Assembly (NCBI GenBank): GCA_017631255.1
Contig: JAGBTP010000018.1
Coordinates: 31,965 to 95,964 of the forward strand
Length of the DNA: 64,000 nucleotides
Source of the DNA: Alistipes sp.
GTDB lineage: Bacteria > Bacteroidota > Bacteroidia > Bacteroidales > Rikenellaceae
Direction: 5' to 3'
Made by a program: the position numbers and the translations under genes
The notes under the pieces: model-generated
Seen by the model: the letters and a program-made list of their open reading frames with translations, nothing else
The model's database searches: none
What the model was told of the DNA's origin: nothing
Shown: positions 1 through 9,062 of the stretch, one piece after another
How the letters are laid out: the number at the start of each line of letters is the position of its first letter
Position numbering within the stretch: the stretch's first letter is position 1

Positions 1-207
1 TGGGAAGTAGCTCAGGTCGAAGTCGATACCCTCGGTCATCATATCGGTAGATAGGAGCATAACGCTCTCCCCCATATCGATGACGGCAGCGTCGTCGCCA
101 GCAGCCTTAAGGGTGGTTGCATTGCGCTTCTCGAGGCGTGCGGTGAGGCGGTCGATAAGGCCAAATTCGCCCAAAGATGATATCTCGGTTCCCGTTTTTT
201 TGTTCAT
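1..207 (-). CDS. thiL: Thiamine-monophosphate kinase, N-terminal part (cut by window edge)
   Basis: Only the first 69 codons are inside the window; the gene continues beyond base 1. The start ATG is read on the minus strand at 207. The visible protein begins with the ThiL signature GEFGLIDRLT, followed by a GDDAAVI motif and then STDMMTEGIDFDLSYFP, the metal- and ATP-binding region of ThiL, which phosphorylates thiamine monophosphate to the diphosphate. A TACTTTTG -7 element lies upstream at 245-252. The gene is divergent from adk. The family call rests on the N-terminus only. Confidence 0.85.
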   Translation of the reverse strand, partial: MNKKTGTEISSLGEFGLIDRLTARLEKRNATTLKAAGDDAAVIDMGESVMLLSTDMMTEGIDFDLSYFP

Positions 208-244
208 AGTAAGTGCGGCAATTTTTAATTTAATAAATTTTTTG

Positions 245-275
245 CAAAAGTATCGTTTTGATTGTTAAATTGCAA
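245..275 (-). promoter_or_regulatory. Bacteroidota-type promoter for thiL
   Basis: On the minus strand TTG is followed after about 20 bases by TACTTTTG (TAnnTTTG -7 element, 245-252). The ATG of thiL lies about 38 bases downstream. Confidence 0.5.
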
Positions 276-292
276 AAAAAAATATATCTTTG
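262..292 (+). promoter_or_regulatory. Bacteroidota-type promoter for adk
   Basis: TTG at 262-264 is separated by 20 bases from TATCTTTG at 285-292. Transcription would start near 299 and give a leader of about 40 bases before adk. Confidence 0.6.
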
Positions 293-337
293 CCTCAAAT
301 TTTTTTACCGGAGTAGTAACATAAAACTTAAATAGTG

Positions 338-910
338 ATGGTTAACATTATCCTTTTTGGTGCGCCAGGTTGTGGCAAGGGTACACAAGCGGCACGACTT
401 GCGCAGCACTACGACCTATACCATATCTCTACTGGTGAGGTGATTCGCTCGGAGATTAAGCGAGGTACGGAGCTTGGTAAGAGTATGGAGGGTTATATCT
501 CACGCGGTGAGCTTGCTCCCGACTCTATCGTGGTTGAGATGGTACGCGACTATATGCTTTCGCATAACGACAAGGGATGTATCTTTGACGGCTTTCCACG
601 CACTACGGCACAGGCTGAGATCTTCGATGCTATGCTCGCTGAGGCTGGTGCTAAGGTCGATGTGATGGTCTATATGGATGTGCCAGAGCAGGAGCTAGTA
701 AACCGTATCCTTCTCCGTGGTAAGGAGTCGGGTCGCGCTGATGACGCTTCTGAGGAGGTTATCCGCAATAGAATCGAGGTGTATCGCCAGCAGACTGCCA
801 TCGTGGCAGAGTACTACACTCAGCAGAATAAGTATTCGGAGATTAACGGTCTCGGTACTATGGATGAGGTCTTTGATAGACTTGTTGCGGTTATCGACAG
901 CAAAAAGTAG
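338..910 (+). CDS. adk: Adenylate kinase
   Basis: Adenylate kinase interconverts ATP+AMP and 2 ADP in the cytoplasm. The P-loop GAPGCGKGTQ lies near residues 8-17, followed by the AMP-binding HISTGE, the DGFPRT motif and the R-x-DD segment of a short lid. At 190 residues this is the short form without a zinc-binding LID, as is usual in Bacteroidota. A GTG one codon upstream (335) could also be read, but the ATG at 338 is preferred. A hairpin terminator follows at 938-980, so the gene is probably transcribed alone. Confidence 0.96.
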   Translation: MVNIILFGAPGCGKGTQAARLAQHYDLYHISTGEVIRSEIKRGTELGKSMEGYISRGELAPDSIVVEMVRDYMLSHNDKGCIFDGFPRTTAQAEIFDAMLAEAGAKVDVMVYMDVPEQELVNRILLRGKESGRADDASEEVIRNRIEVYRQQTAIVAEYYTQQNKYSEINGLGTMDEVFDRLVAVIDSKK

Positions 911-937
911 TCGCTTTGGTGATAGAAAATTGCAATG

Positions 938-980
938 CGGGTAGTCTTATAAGTAATAACTTACGGGACTACCCGTTTCT
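938..980 (+). terminator. Terminator after adk
   Basis: CGGGTAGTC (938-946) pairs with GACTACCCG (967-975) and is followed by TTTCTT. Confidence 0.7.
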
Positions 981-985
981 TATGT

Positions 986-1939
986 ATGAAAGGTATGAAA
1001 TCGATACTACTTGCCATTGCACTCTTTGTGGGTGTTGCGGTGTCTACGCCAGCCTTTGCTGTTGAGGCGGTGGCGTGGCGCGTGTCGGATATCAGCAATG
1101 TGCAGCTTAGCGATCGCACACGATTTGTTACGAATCCCGACGGCGTGCTCTCGACAGATGCTGTGGCGGCGCTCGACTCGATATGCTACTCGCTCAAGGA
1201 GCGTGGCATTGCCGAGGTGGCCATTGTTGCTGTTCGCGACATCTATCCACGCGATATGCTTGGCTTCTCGCAGGAGCTGTTCGAGGGCTGGGGTGTTGGC
1301 GACGACGAGCTGGATAATGGCCTCGGAATCCTCTTGGTGGAGGATATGCGTGAGATACGCTTCCATACGGGCTATGGCATCGAGGGCGTGCTAACGGATG
1401 CCCACTGCTACGAGATTCAGCAGCAGTATATGGTTCCATATTTCCGTCAGGGCGACTACTCGGCGGGTATGGTTGCGGGCGTTAGGGCTGTTGACGAGCT
1501 ACTCACTTCGGGAGAGCTGCCTCGTGCTGAGGCTGAGGCTGATGGTGCGGTGATGTGGCTTGCACTATGCATCGTCGTGATATTTGTCTTGGTGCCTATC
1601 GTTATGGTCGTTGTTGCTGAGCGCGCAAAGACCAAGTGCCCGAACTGCGGTAAGCATAGCCTTAGGGTGGTCAAGCGTGATAGAATGATACTCTCGACTA
1701 TGCAGCACTATATCGTCGAGACACTCCACTGTGATAACTGTCATACCGACCACACGCGCCGACAGCGTGATGATGACCATCGTGGCGGCAATGGCGGTGG
1801 TGGTATATGGTTCTTCCCGTTGGGTATGGGAGGCACGAGTCGTGGTGGTGGCTATGGTGGTGGCTATGGCGGTGGTTTCGGCGGAGGAGGCTTTGGTGGC
1901 GGTAGCTTCGGCGGTGGCGGCTCAGGTTCAAGTTGGTAG
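986..1939 (+). CDS. TPM-domain membrane protein with zinc ribbon and glycine-rich tail
   Basis: The protein has 317 residues and begins with a signal peptide (about residues 1-25). A TPM domain follows (about 42-175; YgcG/TPM_phosphatase family, containing NGLGILLVED and the RFHTGYGIEG stretch). Then comes a transmembrane helix (about 189-211), a treble cysteine-pair zinc-ribbon-like segment (CPNC at 218-221, later CDNC), and a very glycine-rich C-terminus. The layout predicts a periplasmic TPM domain with a cytoplasmic zinc-ribbon tail. The next gene encodes LemA, a frequent partner of TPM proteins, and only 46 bases separate them. The biochemical role is not established. An ATG at 995 is an alternative start. 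Confidence 0.85.
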   Translation: MKGMKSILLAIALFVGVAVSTPAFAVEAVAWRVSDISNVQLSDRTRFVTNPDGVLSTDAVAALDSICYSLKERGIAEVAIVAVRDIYPRDMLGFSQELFEGWGVGDDELDNGLGILLVEDMREIRFHTGYGIEGVLTDAHCYEIQQQYMVPYFRQGDYSAGMVAGVRAVDELLTSGELPRAEAEADGAVMWLALCIVVIFVLVPIVMVVVAERAKTKCPNCGKHSLRVVKRDRMILSTMQHYIVETLHCDNCHTDHTRRQRDDDHRGGNGGGGIWFFPLGMGGTSRGGGYGGGYGGGFGGGGFGGGSFGGGGSGSSW

Positions 1940-1985
1940 TGGATAGGATGAAGAAAAATAGGAAAAATATTAATACTTTAACAAT

Positions 1986-2573
1986 ATGAAGAACAAGACT
2001 TTACTTATCGTATTGGGCGTTATCGCCGTAGTGGTTGTATGGGCCGTATCAGCATACAACGGTTTGGTTAGCAAGCAGGAAGGTGTCTCTGAGGCGTGGG
2101 CAAATGTTGAGACTGTTTACCAGCGTCGTGCTGACCTTATTCCTAATCTTGTGAATACGGTCAAGGGTTATGCTGCGCACGAGAGCTCGACACTGGAGCA
2201 GGTGACCCAGGCGCGTGCTAATGCAACATCGCTCACCCTCGACCCTGAGACCGCAACGCCTGAGCAGATGGCATCGTGGCTAGAGGCACAAAATGAGGTG
2301 GGCTCAGCACTTGGTAGACTTATCGCCATTGCGGAGAGCTATCCCGACCTCAAGGCCAACACCAACTTTCTCGACTTGCAGAAGCAACTCGAGGGTACGG
2401 AGAACCGCATCTCTACCGAGCGTAGAAAGTATAACGAGAAGGTGCGCGAGTTCAATGTTGCGATTCGTAAGTTCCCAAAGAGCCTGATTGCTTCGATGTT
2501 CGGCTTCGAGAAGCTCTCGCTATTCGAGGCTCAGGAGGGTGCTGAGGTGGCACCTGTGGTGTCGTTCGAGTAG
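1986..2573 (+). CDS. lemA: LemA family protein
   Basis: The 195-residue protein has one N-terminal transmembrane helix (LLIVLGVIAVVVVWAVSAYN), then the conserved LemA helical domain with VYQRRADLIPNLVNTVKGY, FLDLQKQLEGTENRI and ERRKYNE, and the C-terminal VREFNVAIRKFP. LemA proteins are membrane-anchored helical bundles of unclear function. The gene lies directly after the TPM-domain gene, and a strong terminator at 2609-2655 ends the pair. The family call is firm; the role is open. Confidence 0.93.
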   Translation: MKNKTLLIVLGVIAVVVVWAVSAYNGLVSKQEGVSEAWANVETVYQRRADLIPNLVNTVKGYAAHESSTLEQVTQARANATSLTLDPETATPEQMASWLEAQNEVGSALGRLIAIAESYPDLKANTNFLDLQKQLEGTENRISTERRKYNEKVREFNVAIRKFPKSLIASMFGFEKLSLFEAQEGAEVAPVVSFE

Positions 2574-2608
2574 TCGATTTGGGGGCGTAACCATAGACTA
2601 AAAGCGTC

Positions 2609-2655
2609 GGCGCTGACTGCGGAGTGATAAACTTCGGCGGTCAGCGCCTTTTTTA
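2609..2655 (+). terminator. Terminator after the TPM-LemA pair
   Basis: GGCGCTGAC (2609-2617) pairs with GTCAGCGCC (2640-2648), followed by a run of six T. Confidence 0.85.
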
Positions 2656-2690
2656 TCTCCTAAAATGGTGGGTGAGAGTGAAATTTTTTG

Positions 2691-2698
2691 TATATTTG
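2691..2698 (+). promoter_or_regulatory. Probable -7 element before the glucosaminidase gene
   Basis: TATATTTG matches TAnnTTTG, but no clear TTG lies 18-20 bases upstream, so the call is weaker than others in this window. Confidence 0.35.
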
Positions 2699-2759
2699 CA
2701 AAGGCTGTACACATATCTTTGGGGTGCGGCGATGATGGAAATATAAGAATTGTGTAGCA

Positions 2760-3860
2760 ATGAGACAAATGACAATAAATATAGCGAGCCTACTCTTCGC
2801 AATGCTCCTATCGGTGGCAACCCTTTGGGCACAGGTGGCAGAGCCTGAGGCCGATAAGGCGCAGCAGCCAACAGAGGAGTGGGTGAAGATGACGCCAGAG
2901 GAGTATATCTACAAGTGGCGACATATCGCAATCGAGAATATGGAGGTCTATGGCATCCCTGCCAGCATCACTATGGGTCAGGCGGTGCTCGAGTCGGGCT
3001 TCGGCAATGGCTACCTTGCGCGTGTGGCCAATAACCACTTCTGCATCAAGTGCAAGAGCTCGTGGACGGGCCGCACCATAACCCACGCCGATGACCGTCC
3101 CGATGATTGCTTCCGTGTATATGATAGTGTCGAGGCCTCGTTCAACGACCACGCTGAGTTCCTGTGCGAGGGTAAGCGATACGAGTTCTTGTTTGCCTAC
3201 GATAGCGACGACTACAAGAGCTGGGCTAAGGGCCTCAAGCAGGCGGGCTATGCCACAGCGCCAGACTATGCCGATAGATTGATAAATACTATCGAGCGCT
3301 ACCACCTCTACCTGCTCGACCGCAAGGATGGCATTGCGGCATACGACGAGTATGCTCAGCGCGAGTTGGGATATGCGCCCAATGTGGCACCAGAGGCGGA
3401 GACGCCGCTGCTGGCAGCAGATGTGCAGGGGAAGGAGGCATCGCAGCGCGATATGACTAAGGCGTATGCCGATAAGGGCATCGACCCAAATAACTTCCGC
3501 GTGACGATTAACTCGCACCACGGCTACAATGTCTACCTGACCAACGGCGCCTACTATGTGGTGGCTAAGGCTGGTGATAGCTTCGCATCTATTGGCAAGC
3601 TCTTCGAGATAGCGCCGCAGACGCTGCGTAAGTTCAACGACCTCAAGTCGGGTGCTGAGCCTCAGGAGGGCGATGTGGTATATATCGAGCGCAAGGCCTC
3701 AAGTTGGGTGGGTAACGAGATGATGCACCGAGTGTCGAAGGGCGAGACGCTGCACCAGCTATCGCAGCTCTACGGCATCCGCTTGCAGAGCCTCTCGAAG
3801 CTCAACCATATCCGTGCTACGGACAACCTCGTGGAGGGTGCTATGTTGCGCCTGAGATAG
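2760..3860 (+). CDS. Secreted glucosaminidase with two LysM domains
   Basis: The protein has 366 residues. A signal peptide (about 1-25, ending TLWAQ) is followed by a GH73/FlgJ-type glucosaminidase domain (about 45-190). Its motif is ASITMGQAVLESGFGNG, with the catalytic glutamate in LES, then ANNHFCIKCK and FRVYDSVEASFNDHAEFL. Two LysM peptidoglycan-binding repeats form the C-terminus (about 260-310 and 318-366). It is predicted to cut the glycan strand of peptidoglycan in the periplasm. The second ATG (2769) is an alternative start. Confidence 0.9.
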   Translation: MRQMTINIASLLFAMLLSVATLWAQVAEPEADKAQQPTEEWVKMTPEEYIYKWRHIAIENMEVYGIPASITMGQAVLESGFGNGYLARVANNHFCIKCKSSWTGRTITHADDRPDDCFRVYDSVEASFNDHAEFLCEGKRYEFLFAYDSDDYKSWAKGLKQAGYATAPDYADRLINTIERYHLYLLDRKDGIAAYDEYAQRELGYAPNVAPEAETPLLAADVQGKEASQRDMTKAYADKGIDPNNFRVTINSHHGYNVYLTNGAYYVVAKAGDSFASIGKLFEIAPQTLRKFNDLKSGAEPQEGDVVYIERKASSWVGNEMMHRVSKGETLHQLSQLYGIRLQSLSKLNHIRATDNLVEGAMLRLR

Positions 3861-3905
3861 TCCGAGTCGAGGTGTAAGGGGGAAAGAAATAAACATAAAT
3901 ATAGT

Positions 3906-4586
3906 ATGAGTACACTGAGAAACAAAATTTTAGAGGCTATTGTCAAGAAGTCGACGCTCAAGCAGCAGATTTTCGACAATACCTTCGCAACATTCAACGA
4001 CCTCAAGGAGTCGCTCTTCGAGATGGCTTCGGAGATCGACGACGAGCTCGATGGTCGCCTTGACCGTCGTGTGCGTATCGAGTATCGTGATAGGGGTAAG
4101 TTCGAGGCGCAGTTGCAGGTGGCGAGCGACATCCTGATATTCCAGATGCACACCGATGTCTTTGAGTTCGACTCGAACCACATCATTTGGCAGAATAGCT
4201 ATGTGCAGGAGAATAGGGATAACTCGTACATCGGCGTTATTAACATCTACAACTTCCTCTCCGACTCGCTAAAGTATAATCGTAGTGCCGATGAGGGTTA
4301 CCTTGTGGGTCGCATATTCATCAATCGCGAAAAGTGCTTCTTCGTCGAGGGCAAGCGCCAGACGCTGGTGCGTCCTATGGCCTTTGGTCAGCGCAAGATT
4401 GATCGTGAGGCGCTGGTGGAGATTATCGAGACGGCGATGAACTATGTTCTCAACTTCGACCTCCTGATGCCTCCCTACGAGGAGAATATTCGCGTTACGG
4501 TCGACCAGTTCAACACCAAGCTCGATAACTCGAAGTTTACGACGGGTAAGCGCCTGAGCTACGACTTTTCGATTGATGACATTTAG
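3906..4586 (+). CDS. Conserved hypothetical cytoplasmic protein
   Basis: This 226-residue protein has no signal peptide or membrane helix. It begins with MSTLRNKILEAIVKK and contains charged helices, then an aromatic-rich central part (IIWQNSYVQENRDNSYIGVI) and the C-terminal GKRLSYDFSIDD. I do not recognise a named domain, although the whole looks like a single alpha/beta fold conserved in Bacteroidota. It lies 45 bases after the glucosaminidase and 51 bases before the DPP-IV gene, all on the plus strand, so the three may be co-transcribed. Confidence 0.8.
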   Translation: MSTLRNKILEAIVKKSTLKQQIFDNTFATFNDLKESLFEMASEIDDELDGRLDRRVRIEYRDRGKFEAQLQVASDILIFQMHTDVFEFDSNHIIWQNSYVQENRDNSYIGVINIYNFLSDSLKYNRSADEGYLVGRIFINREKCFFVEGKRQTLVRPMAFGQRKIDREALVEIIETAMNYVLNFDLLMPPYEENIRVTVDQFNTKLDNSKFTTGKRLSYDFSIDDI

Positions 4587-4637
4587 TCGCAAGGTGTTGA
4601 AAATGATGATAATATAAACTAAATACCTATAACTACT

Positions 4638-6767
4638 ATGAGAAAACTTTTATGTACCGTAGCGGTGCTTATGGCTGCGATGACAGCATCGGCACAGGTG
4701 AGTTACTTGGAGATGATCGAGGCGCGCAACAGCGCAGCCCCCGACTACATCTCGCCCGCCTCGCTAACACCAGCGGCAGGCACAGATCAGTATATGGAGC
4801 TTGATGGCAAGGAGGTGAAACTCTACGACTATAAGCGTGCATCGGAGGGTAAGGTGGTCTTTACCAGCGATAAGCTGATTATGTCGTATGTTAAGTCGCC
4901 AGATGGCACTATGGCACTCTATGAGAAGTGGGATGGCGCATCTCCTCGTCAGGAGGTCTATCGACACTCGTACTTCTCGGACTACTATATCTCGTGCCCC
5001 GACGGCTCGACAATTAAGATTGACGATGTGCGCGATATCACCTTCTCGCCCGACTCGCGCTTCCTCGCTATGTCGTACAACAACGACATCTTCCTCTACA
5101 ACCTCCAGACCAACGAGATTTACAATATCACCGACGACGGTATGTGGAACCATATCATCAACGGTACCACCGATTGGGTCTACGAGGAGGAGTATGGCTT
5201 CACACAGGCATACGCATTCTCGCCCGACGGCGCTGAGATCTCGTATCTCAAGTTCGACGAGAGCAATGTCAAGGAGTTCGAGATGATGCGCTTCGATGGC
5301 AAGCTCTACAACGAGGCTTACCGCTTCAAGTATCCTAAGGCTGGTGAAGAGAACTCTATCGTTACGCTCCATACCTACAATATCGCTACTGGCGAGACCC
5401 GCACCGTAGACACTGGTGCTGAGGTAGATAAGTATTTGCCACGCATCGGCTATACCCCTGCGGGTAAGCTCTTCTACTACCGAGTGAACCGTCTTCAGAA
5501 CCACTTTGAGGTGGTGCTTGTTGAGGGCGACGGCACGCAGCGAGTTATCTACAATGAGCAGGATGACCGCTATGTGGAGCGTCCAAGCGATGCTACCATC
5601 ACTTTTATCGACGGTGAGCACTTCATCGTGCGCGAGGAGACAACAACGGGCTACTTCCACCTCTACTTGCACTCTATAAACGAGGGTCGCCTCAATGCTA
5701 TCACCGCAGGTGAGTGGGAGGTTACGCAGTTCGTGGGCCTTGCGCCAAACGGCAAGACTCTATATTATATGTCTACCGAGCAGTCACCTCTGGAGCGTCA
5801 CCTCTACTCTGTGGAGCTTGACGGTAGCAACAAGACCTGCTTGCTCTCAAAGCCAGGTTATTGGCGAGTATATCCATCGGCTGATATGAAGTATTTTGCT
5901 GCGGAACACTCTGCAACAGACTGCTATCCTACGGCTGCGGTGTACAATGCTAAGGGTAAGATGGTGCGCTCGCTTATGATTGAGGAGCCTACCGAGGCAG
6001 AGCCTGAGTATCAGCGCGTTTACTCGACCTTCACTACCGAGCGTGGTGATGAGCTTCAGTACTACTTGATCTACCCTGAGAAGTTCGATAAGAATAAGAG
6101 CTATCCTGTGCTTATGACCCAGTACTCTGGTCCTGGCTCACAGGAGATTGCTAACCGCTACGCTACCGATTGGGAGGAGACTATGGCGCGTAACGGCTAT
6201 ATCGTTGCATCGTGCGATGCTCGTGGTACGGGCTATCGTGGTGAGGCGTTCAAGAAGGTGACTTATGGCAACTTGGGCTACTGCGAGGTTGAGGATCAGA
6301 TCTCGTTTGCTCGCCACCTCGGTCACTTGGAGTATGTCGATGCTTCGCGTATCGGTATCTATGGCTGGTCGTATGGCGGCTTTATGGCGTTGGGTTGCGC
6401 GCTCAAGGGTGACGGCCTCTTCAAGATGGCTATCGCTGTGGCACCTGTGACCTCTTGGCGCTACTACGACTCTATCTACACCGAGATCTATAACGGCCTG
6501 CCACAGGATAACCCTGCGGGCTACGACGATAACTCGCCTATCAACTTTGCCGATAGATTGAGCCCACACACCCGCCTCTTGATTATCCACGGTACGGCTG
6601 ACGACAATGTACACTTCCAGAATGCTATGGAGATGTGCCGAGCACTGAACCACGCTGGCAAGCAGTACGATATGATGGTTTATCCTGACCAGAACCACTC
6701 GATGCGTCCTGACGATATGATTAACATTCGTCAGAAGATGGTCGACTTCTGCCTCGATAACCTCTAA
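4638..6767 (+). CDS. Dipeptidyl peptidase IV family serine peptidase (S9B)
   Basis: The protein has 709 residues, with a signal peptide (cleaved near residue 19, TASAQ). An N-terminal eight-bladed beta-propeller spans about 35-450, with DISFSPDSRFLA-like blade motifs and the DWVYEEEYG motif, whose paired glutamates bind the substrate N-terminus in DPP-IV. The C-terminal alpha/beta hydrolase has the nucleophile Ser578 in GWSYGG, the acid in HGTADDNVH and the histidine in DQNHSM. The family removes X-Pro dipeptides from peptides in the periplasm. A terminator follows at 6804-6839. Confidence 0.93.
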   Translation: MRKLLCTVAVLMAAMTASAQVSYLEMIEARNSAAPDYISPASLTPAAGTDQYMELDGKEVKLYDYKRASEGKVVFTSDKLIMSYVKSPDGTMALYEKWDGASPRQEVYRHSYFSDYYISCPDGSTIKIDDVRDITFSPDSRFLAMSYNNDIFLYNLQTNEIYNITDDGMWNHIINGTTDWVYEEEYGFTQAYAFSPDGAEISYLKFDESNVKEFEMMRFDGKLYNEAYRFKYPKAGEENSIVTLHTYNIATGETRTVDTGAEVDKYLPRIGYTPAGKLFYYRVNRLQNHFEVVLVEGDGTQRVIYNEQDDRYVERPSDATITFIDGEHFIVREETTTGYFHLYLHSINEGRLNAITAGEWEVTQFVGLAPNGKTLYYMSTEQSPLERHLYSVELDGSNKTCLLSKPGYWRVYPSADMKYFAAEHSATDCYPTAAVYNAKGKMVRSLMIEEPTEAEPEYQRVYSTFTTERGDELQYYLIYPEKFDKNKSYPVLMTQYSGPGSQEIANRYATDWEETMARNGYIVASCDARGTGYRGEAFKKVTYGNLGYCEVEDQISFARHLGHLEYVDASRIGIYGWSYGGFMALGCALKGDGLFKMAIAVAPVTSWRYYDSIYTEIYNGLPQDNPAGYDDNSPINFADRLSPHTRLLIIHGTADDNVHFQNAMEMCRALNHAGKQYDMMVYPDQNHSMRPDDMINIRQKMVDFCLDNL

Positions 6768-6803
6768 TGGCGTAGGTCGCCTCGGGTAAGGCGATATGAA
6801 TTG

Positions 6804-6839
6804 GATAGAGTCTGCTTTCGGGCAGGCTCTATCTTGTTT
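6804..6839 (+). terminator. Terminator after the DPP-IV gene
   Basis: GATAGAGTCTGC (6804-6815) pairs with GCAGGCTCTATC (6822-6833) around a TTTCGG loop, followed by TTGTTT. Confidence 0.75.
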
Positions 6840-6864
6840 GCGTGGGTGAGTGGGTACAAAAATT

Positions 6865-6894
6865 TTTGTAGTTAAAAAATTATTTGTATCTTTG
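6865..6894 (+). promoter_or_regulatory. Bacteroidota-type promoter for efp
   Basis: TTTG (6865-6868), 18 bases, then TATCTTTG (6887-6894), a near-perfect match to the -33/-7 consensus. The leader is about 60 bases. Confidence 0.8.
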
Positions 6895-6962
6895 CGAGGT
6901 TATATCGCTGATAACGACTTAACGACATTTGGAACATATAAATTAACTAAACATAAATCACT

Positions 6963-7535
6963 ATGACAATTACAGCATCTGACATTAAGATTGGTATGTG
7001 CGTAGAGATGGACGGCAAGACTTTCATCGTTGTCGACTTCCAGCACTGCAAGCCAGGTAAGGGCCCAGCATTCGTGCGCTCAAAGCTCAAGAACCTCGAG
7101 AACGGTAATGTTCTCGACAAGACCTTCTCTTCAGTATCACAGAAGATCGAGCAGGTTCGCGTAGAGCGTCGTCCATACCAGTTCACCTATGAGGATGACC
7201 TCGGTGCACACTTCATGCACACTGAGACTTTCGAGGAAATCAACATCGACAAGAACCTTATCAACAACGCAGACCTTATGGCTGACGGCCAGATCGTTGA
7301 GGTAATGTTCCACACCGAGAAGGAGACCGTTCTCTCAGCTGAGCTTCCTCCAATCGTTGATATGGAGGTTACTTACACCGAGCCAGGTGTTCGTGGCGAT
7401 ACCGCTTCAACTAACTCACTCAAGGCTGCTACTGTAAACACTGGCGCAACTATCAAGGTGCCTTTGTTCATTAACACCGGCGATAAGATTCGCGTTGATA
7501 CTCGTACTCGTGAGTATTACGAGCGTATTAAGTAG
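6963..7535 (+). CDS. efp: Elongation factor P
   Basis: EF-P binds between the P and E sites of stalled ribosomes and rescues polyproline synthesis. The protein has 190 residues with three beta-barrel domains: an N-terminal KOW-like domain with the tip loop PGKGPAF (lysine at residue 33), an OB domain with TYEDDLGAHFMHTETFEEI, and the C-terminal signature containing TGDKIRVDTRTREYYER. The tip loop keeps the lysine that some bacteria modify. No modification gene is visible nearby. A promoter and a terminator bracket the gene, so it is probably monocistronic. Confidence 0.97.
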   Translation: MTITASDIKIGMCVEMDGKTFIVVDFQHCKPGKGPAFVRSKLKNLENGNVLDKTFSSVSQKIEQVRVERRPYQFTYEDDLGAHFMHTETFEEINIDKNLINNADLMADGQIVEVMFHTEKETVLSAELPPIVDMEVTYTEPGVRGDTASTNSLKAATVNTGATIKVPLFINTGDKIRVDTRTREYYERIK

Positions 7536-7558
7536 TTCGTGTGCTGATATGCAAATAA

Positions 7559-7590
7559 TAGGCTAACCCGAAAGGTTAGCCTATTTTGTT
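7559..7590 (+). terminator. Terminator between efp and the convergent operon
   Basis: ATAGGCTAACC pairs with GGTTAGCCTAT around a CGAAA loop, followed by TTTTGTT. It can serve efp; the minus-strand operon converges on it. Confidence 0.85.
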
Positions 7591-7634
7591 ATATATATGT
7601 GTCGTGCAAAGAGAGGTGTGTAGCGGCGCAAGTT

Positions 7635-9062
7635 TTATGGCTCTACCTCGTAGCCGATGACACCGTAGAATTTGTCCTCGTTTTCGTTGAGGCTCAGGAT
7701 GAGCATACCCGAAAGTTGTGGCGTGATGCGAATGGTGAGCCTGCCATCTGGTGAGCACTCAAAGTCACGATGCCACTTAATCTTATTCTCGACAATGGCC
7801 CACTTGCCCGTGGTGCGAGGGTAGAAGCTAAAGGTGTAGGTCACGCCCTTGCGTAGGCGGTGGTGCATAGGTATGTCGACAATCCTTAGCGTAACGCCGT
7901 AGGTGGTGTAGATGATAGGCAAAGCCTCGATACGCTGATCCTTGATGTGTCGGGCTAAGGTGTGGCCATCAACGCCCGCATCCTCCCACTCCTTAGCATA
8001 AAGGTTGGCAACGGAGCTCATCTCGGGTTTGTAGAGCGGGTTGTCTTGGTTCTGCCTACGCCTATCATCCTCGGTGACAGCGGAGTAGTCAATGAGTACC
8101 TGTCGCTCCTTTTGGCCCTCCCTGCCGTAGACGATGCGCAGGTCGTCACTATCACGCAGTGTGTAGTTGATGTAGTAGATGCCGTCGCCCTCGTACTGCC
8201 ACTCGCTAAGGTCGGTATTCGTGCGGTAGTTAACGATATAGATGTTGTAGCGGCTATCCTTGAGCTTGATGCGGAAGGTGTAGCAGCGGCCCACGCGTAG
8301 CGTTCGGTGAAGTGGTATGTCGAGTAGCTCGACGATTGCGCCATCACGACCAGGGTAGAGCTTTGGCATCTCGAGCCTATTGCTGCGCGCAAGGGCGAAG
8401 AAGCGGTCTATGTCGAGCTTGTAGAGCGCCCACTCGGCCGTAGCTGGGTGCATAGTGGTAAATTGGCTCGCTGTTATGGGTGTGTCGAGAAACTGATCCT
8501 CCTCGTTTTCGGGTAGGTGCGATAGTATCATCAACTTTGGGTCGACATCGTACCAGCACCACATCGTATTGCTATCGCGCGTGAAGATGTTGCCATTTAC
8601 GCCGCCAGCACCCCAAGTGGGGTCGAGGAGCATACCCTTGCCGTCGAGGTCGACATATAACCAGGCGTGCCCCTTCTCGCCTATGACGCCATACCTATCT
8701 TTTGACTTGCCTGTAACGATGCGCGTGCGGATGCCGACGCACTTGGCGATATGGTAGAATAGCTCGCAGTAGGCCTGACATACACCTCGTCGTGCCGCAT
8801 AGCACTCGTCTGCGTGGTAGATGGAGTAGGTAGTGTCGTAGTCGATATTCTTGCACACCCACGCATATATCGCCCTCACCTTGTCGACCTTACTGCTGCG
8901 GTCCGCAACAATATTGTCGGCAAGGGCTTGGTATGATACCCTTGAGGGGTGAACATACCCCTCCTTGAATGGTCGGTTGGTGGTAAACACGCGATGCTGT
9001 GGGTTAATGTGGTGTCTATTTTCGTATCTTGCGGTATAGCGGACAGCGGTCGCAGTAGCCAT
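7635..9062 (-). CDS. Transglutaminase-like domain protein
   Basis: The 475-residue protein has a transglutaminase core at about 45-175. It carries the catalytic cysteine in RRGVCQAYCELF, the histidine in EKGHAWLYVD and the aspartate in LLDPTWGAG. The remaining ~300 residues form beta-rich repeats with a recurring LxIxxIPxHRxLRxGxxYTFxxx pattern (near 250 and 400), which look like two immunoglobulin-like modules. No signal peptide is visible. The chosen ATG makes the gene overlap the upstream DUF2851 gene by 47 bases, so a downstream GTG near 8990 is possible. It is last in the six-gene minus-strand operon. Confidence 0.82.
   Translation of the reverse strand: MATATAVRYTARYENRHHINPQHRVFTTNRPFKEGYVHPSRVSYQALADNIVADRSSKVDKVRAIYAWVCKNIDYDTTYSIYHADECYAARRGVCQAYCELFYHIAKCVGIRTRIVTGKSKDRYGVIGEKGHAWLYVDLDGKGMLLDPTWGAGGVNGNIFTRDSNTMWCWYDVDPKLMILSHLPENEEDQFLDTPITASQFTTMHPATAEWALYKLDIDRFFALARSNRLEMPKLYPGRDGAIVELLDIPLHRTLRVGRCYTFRIKLKDSRYNIYIVNYRTNTDLSEWQYEGDGIYYINYTLRDSDDLRIVYGREGQKERQVLIDYSAVTEDDRRRQNQDNPLYKPEMSSVANLYAKEWEDAGVDGHTLARHIKDQRIEALPIIYTTYGVTLRIVDIPMHHRLRKGVTYTFSFYPRTTGKWAIVENKIKWHRDFECSPDGRLTIRITPQLSGMLILSLNENEDKFYGVIGYEVEP

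Noticed and set aside
4764-5672. Open frame of 302 codons on the minus strand
   Set aside because: It lies entirely inside the DPP-IV gene on the other strand, and its sequence is a low-complexity reflection of that gene's codon bias.
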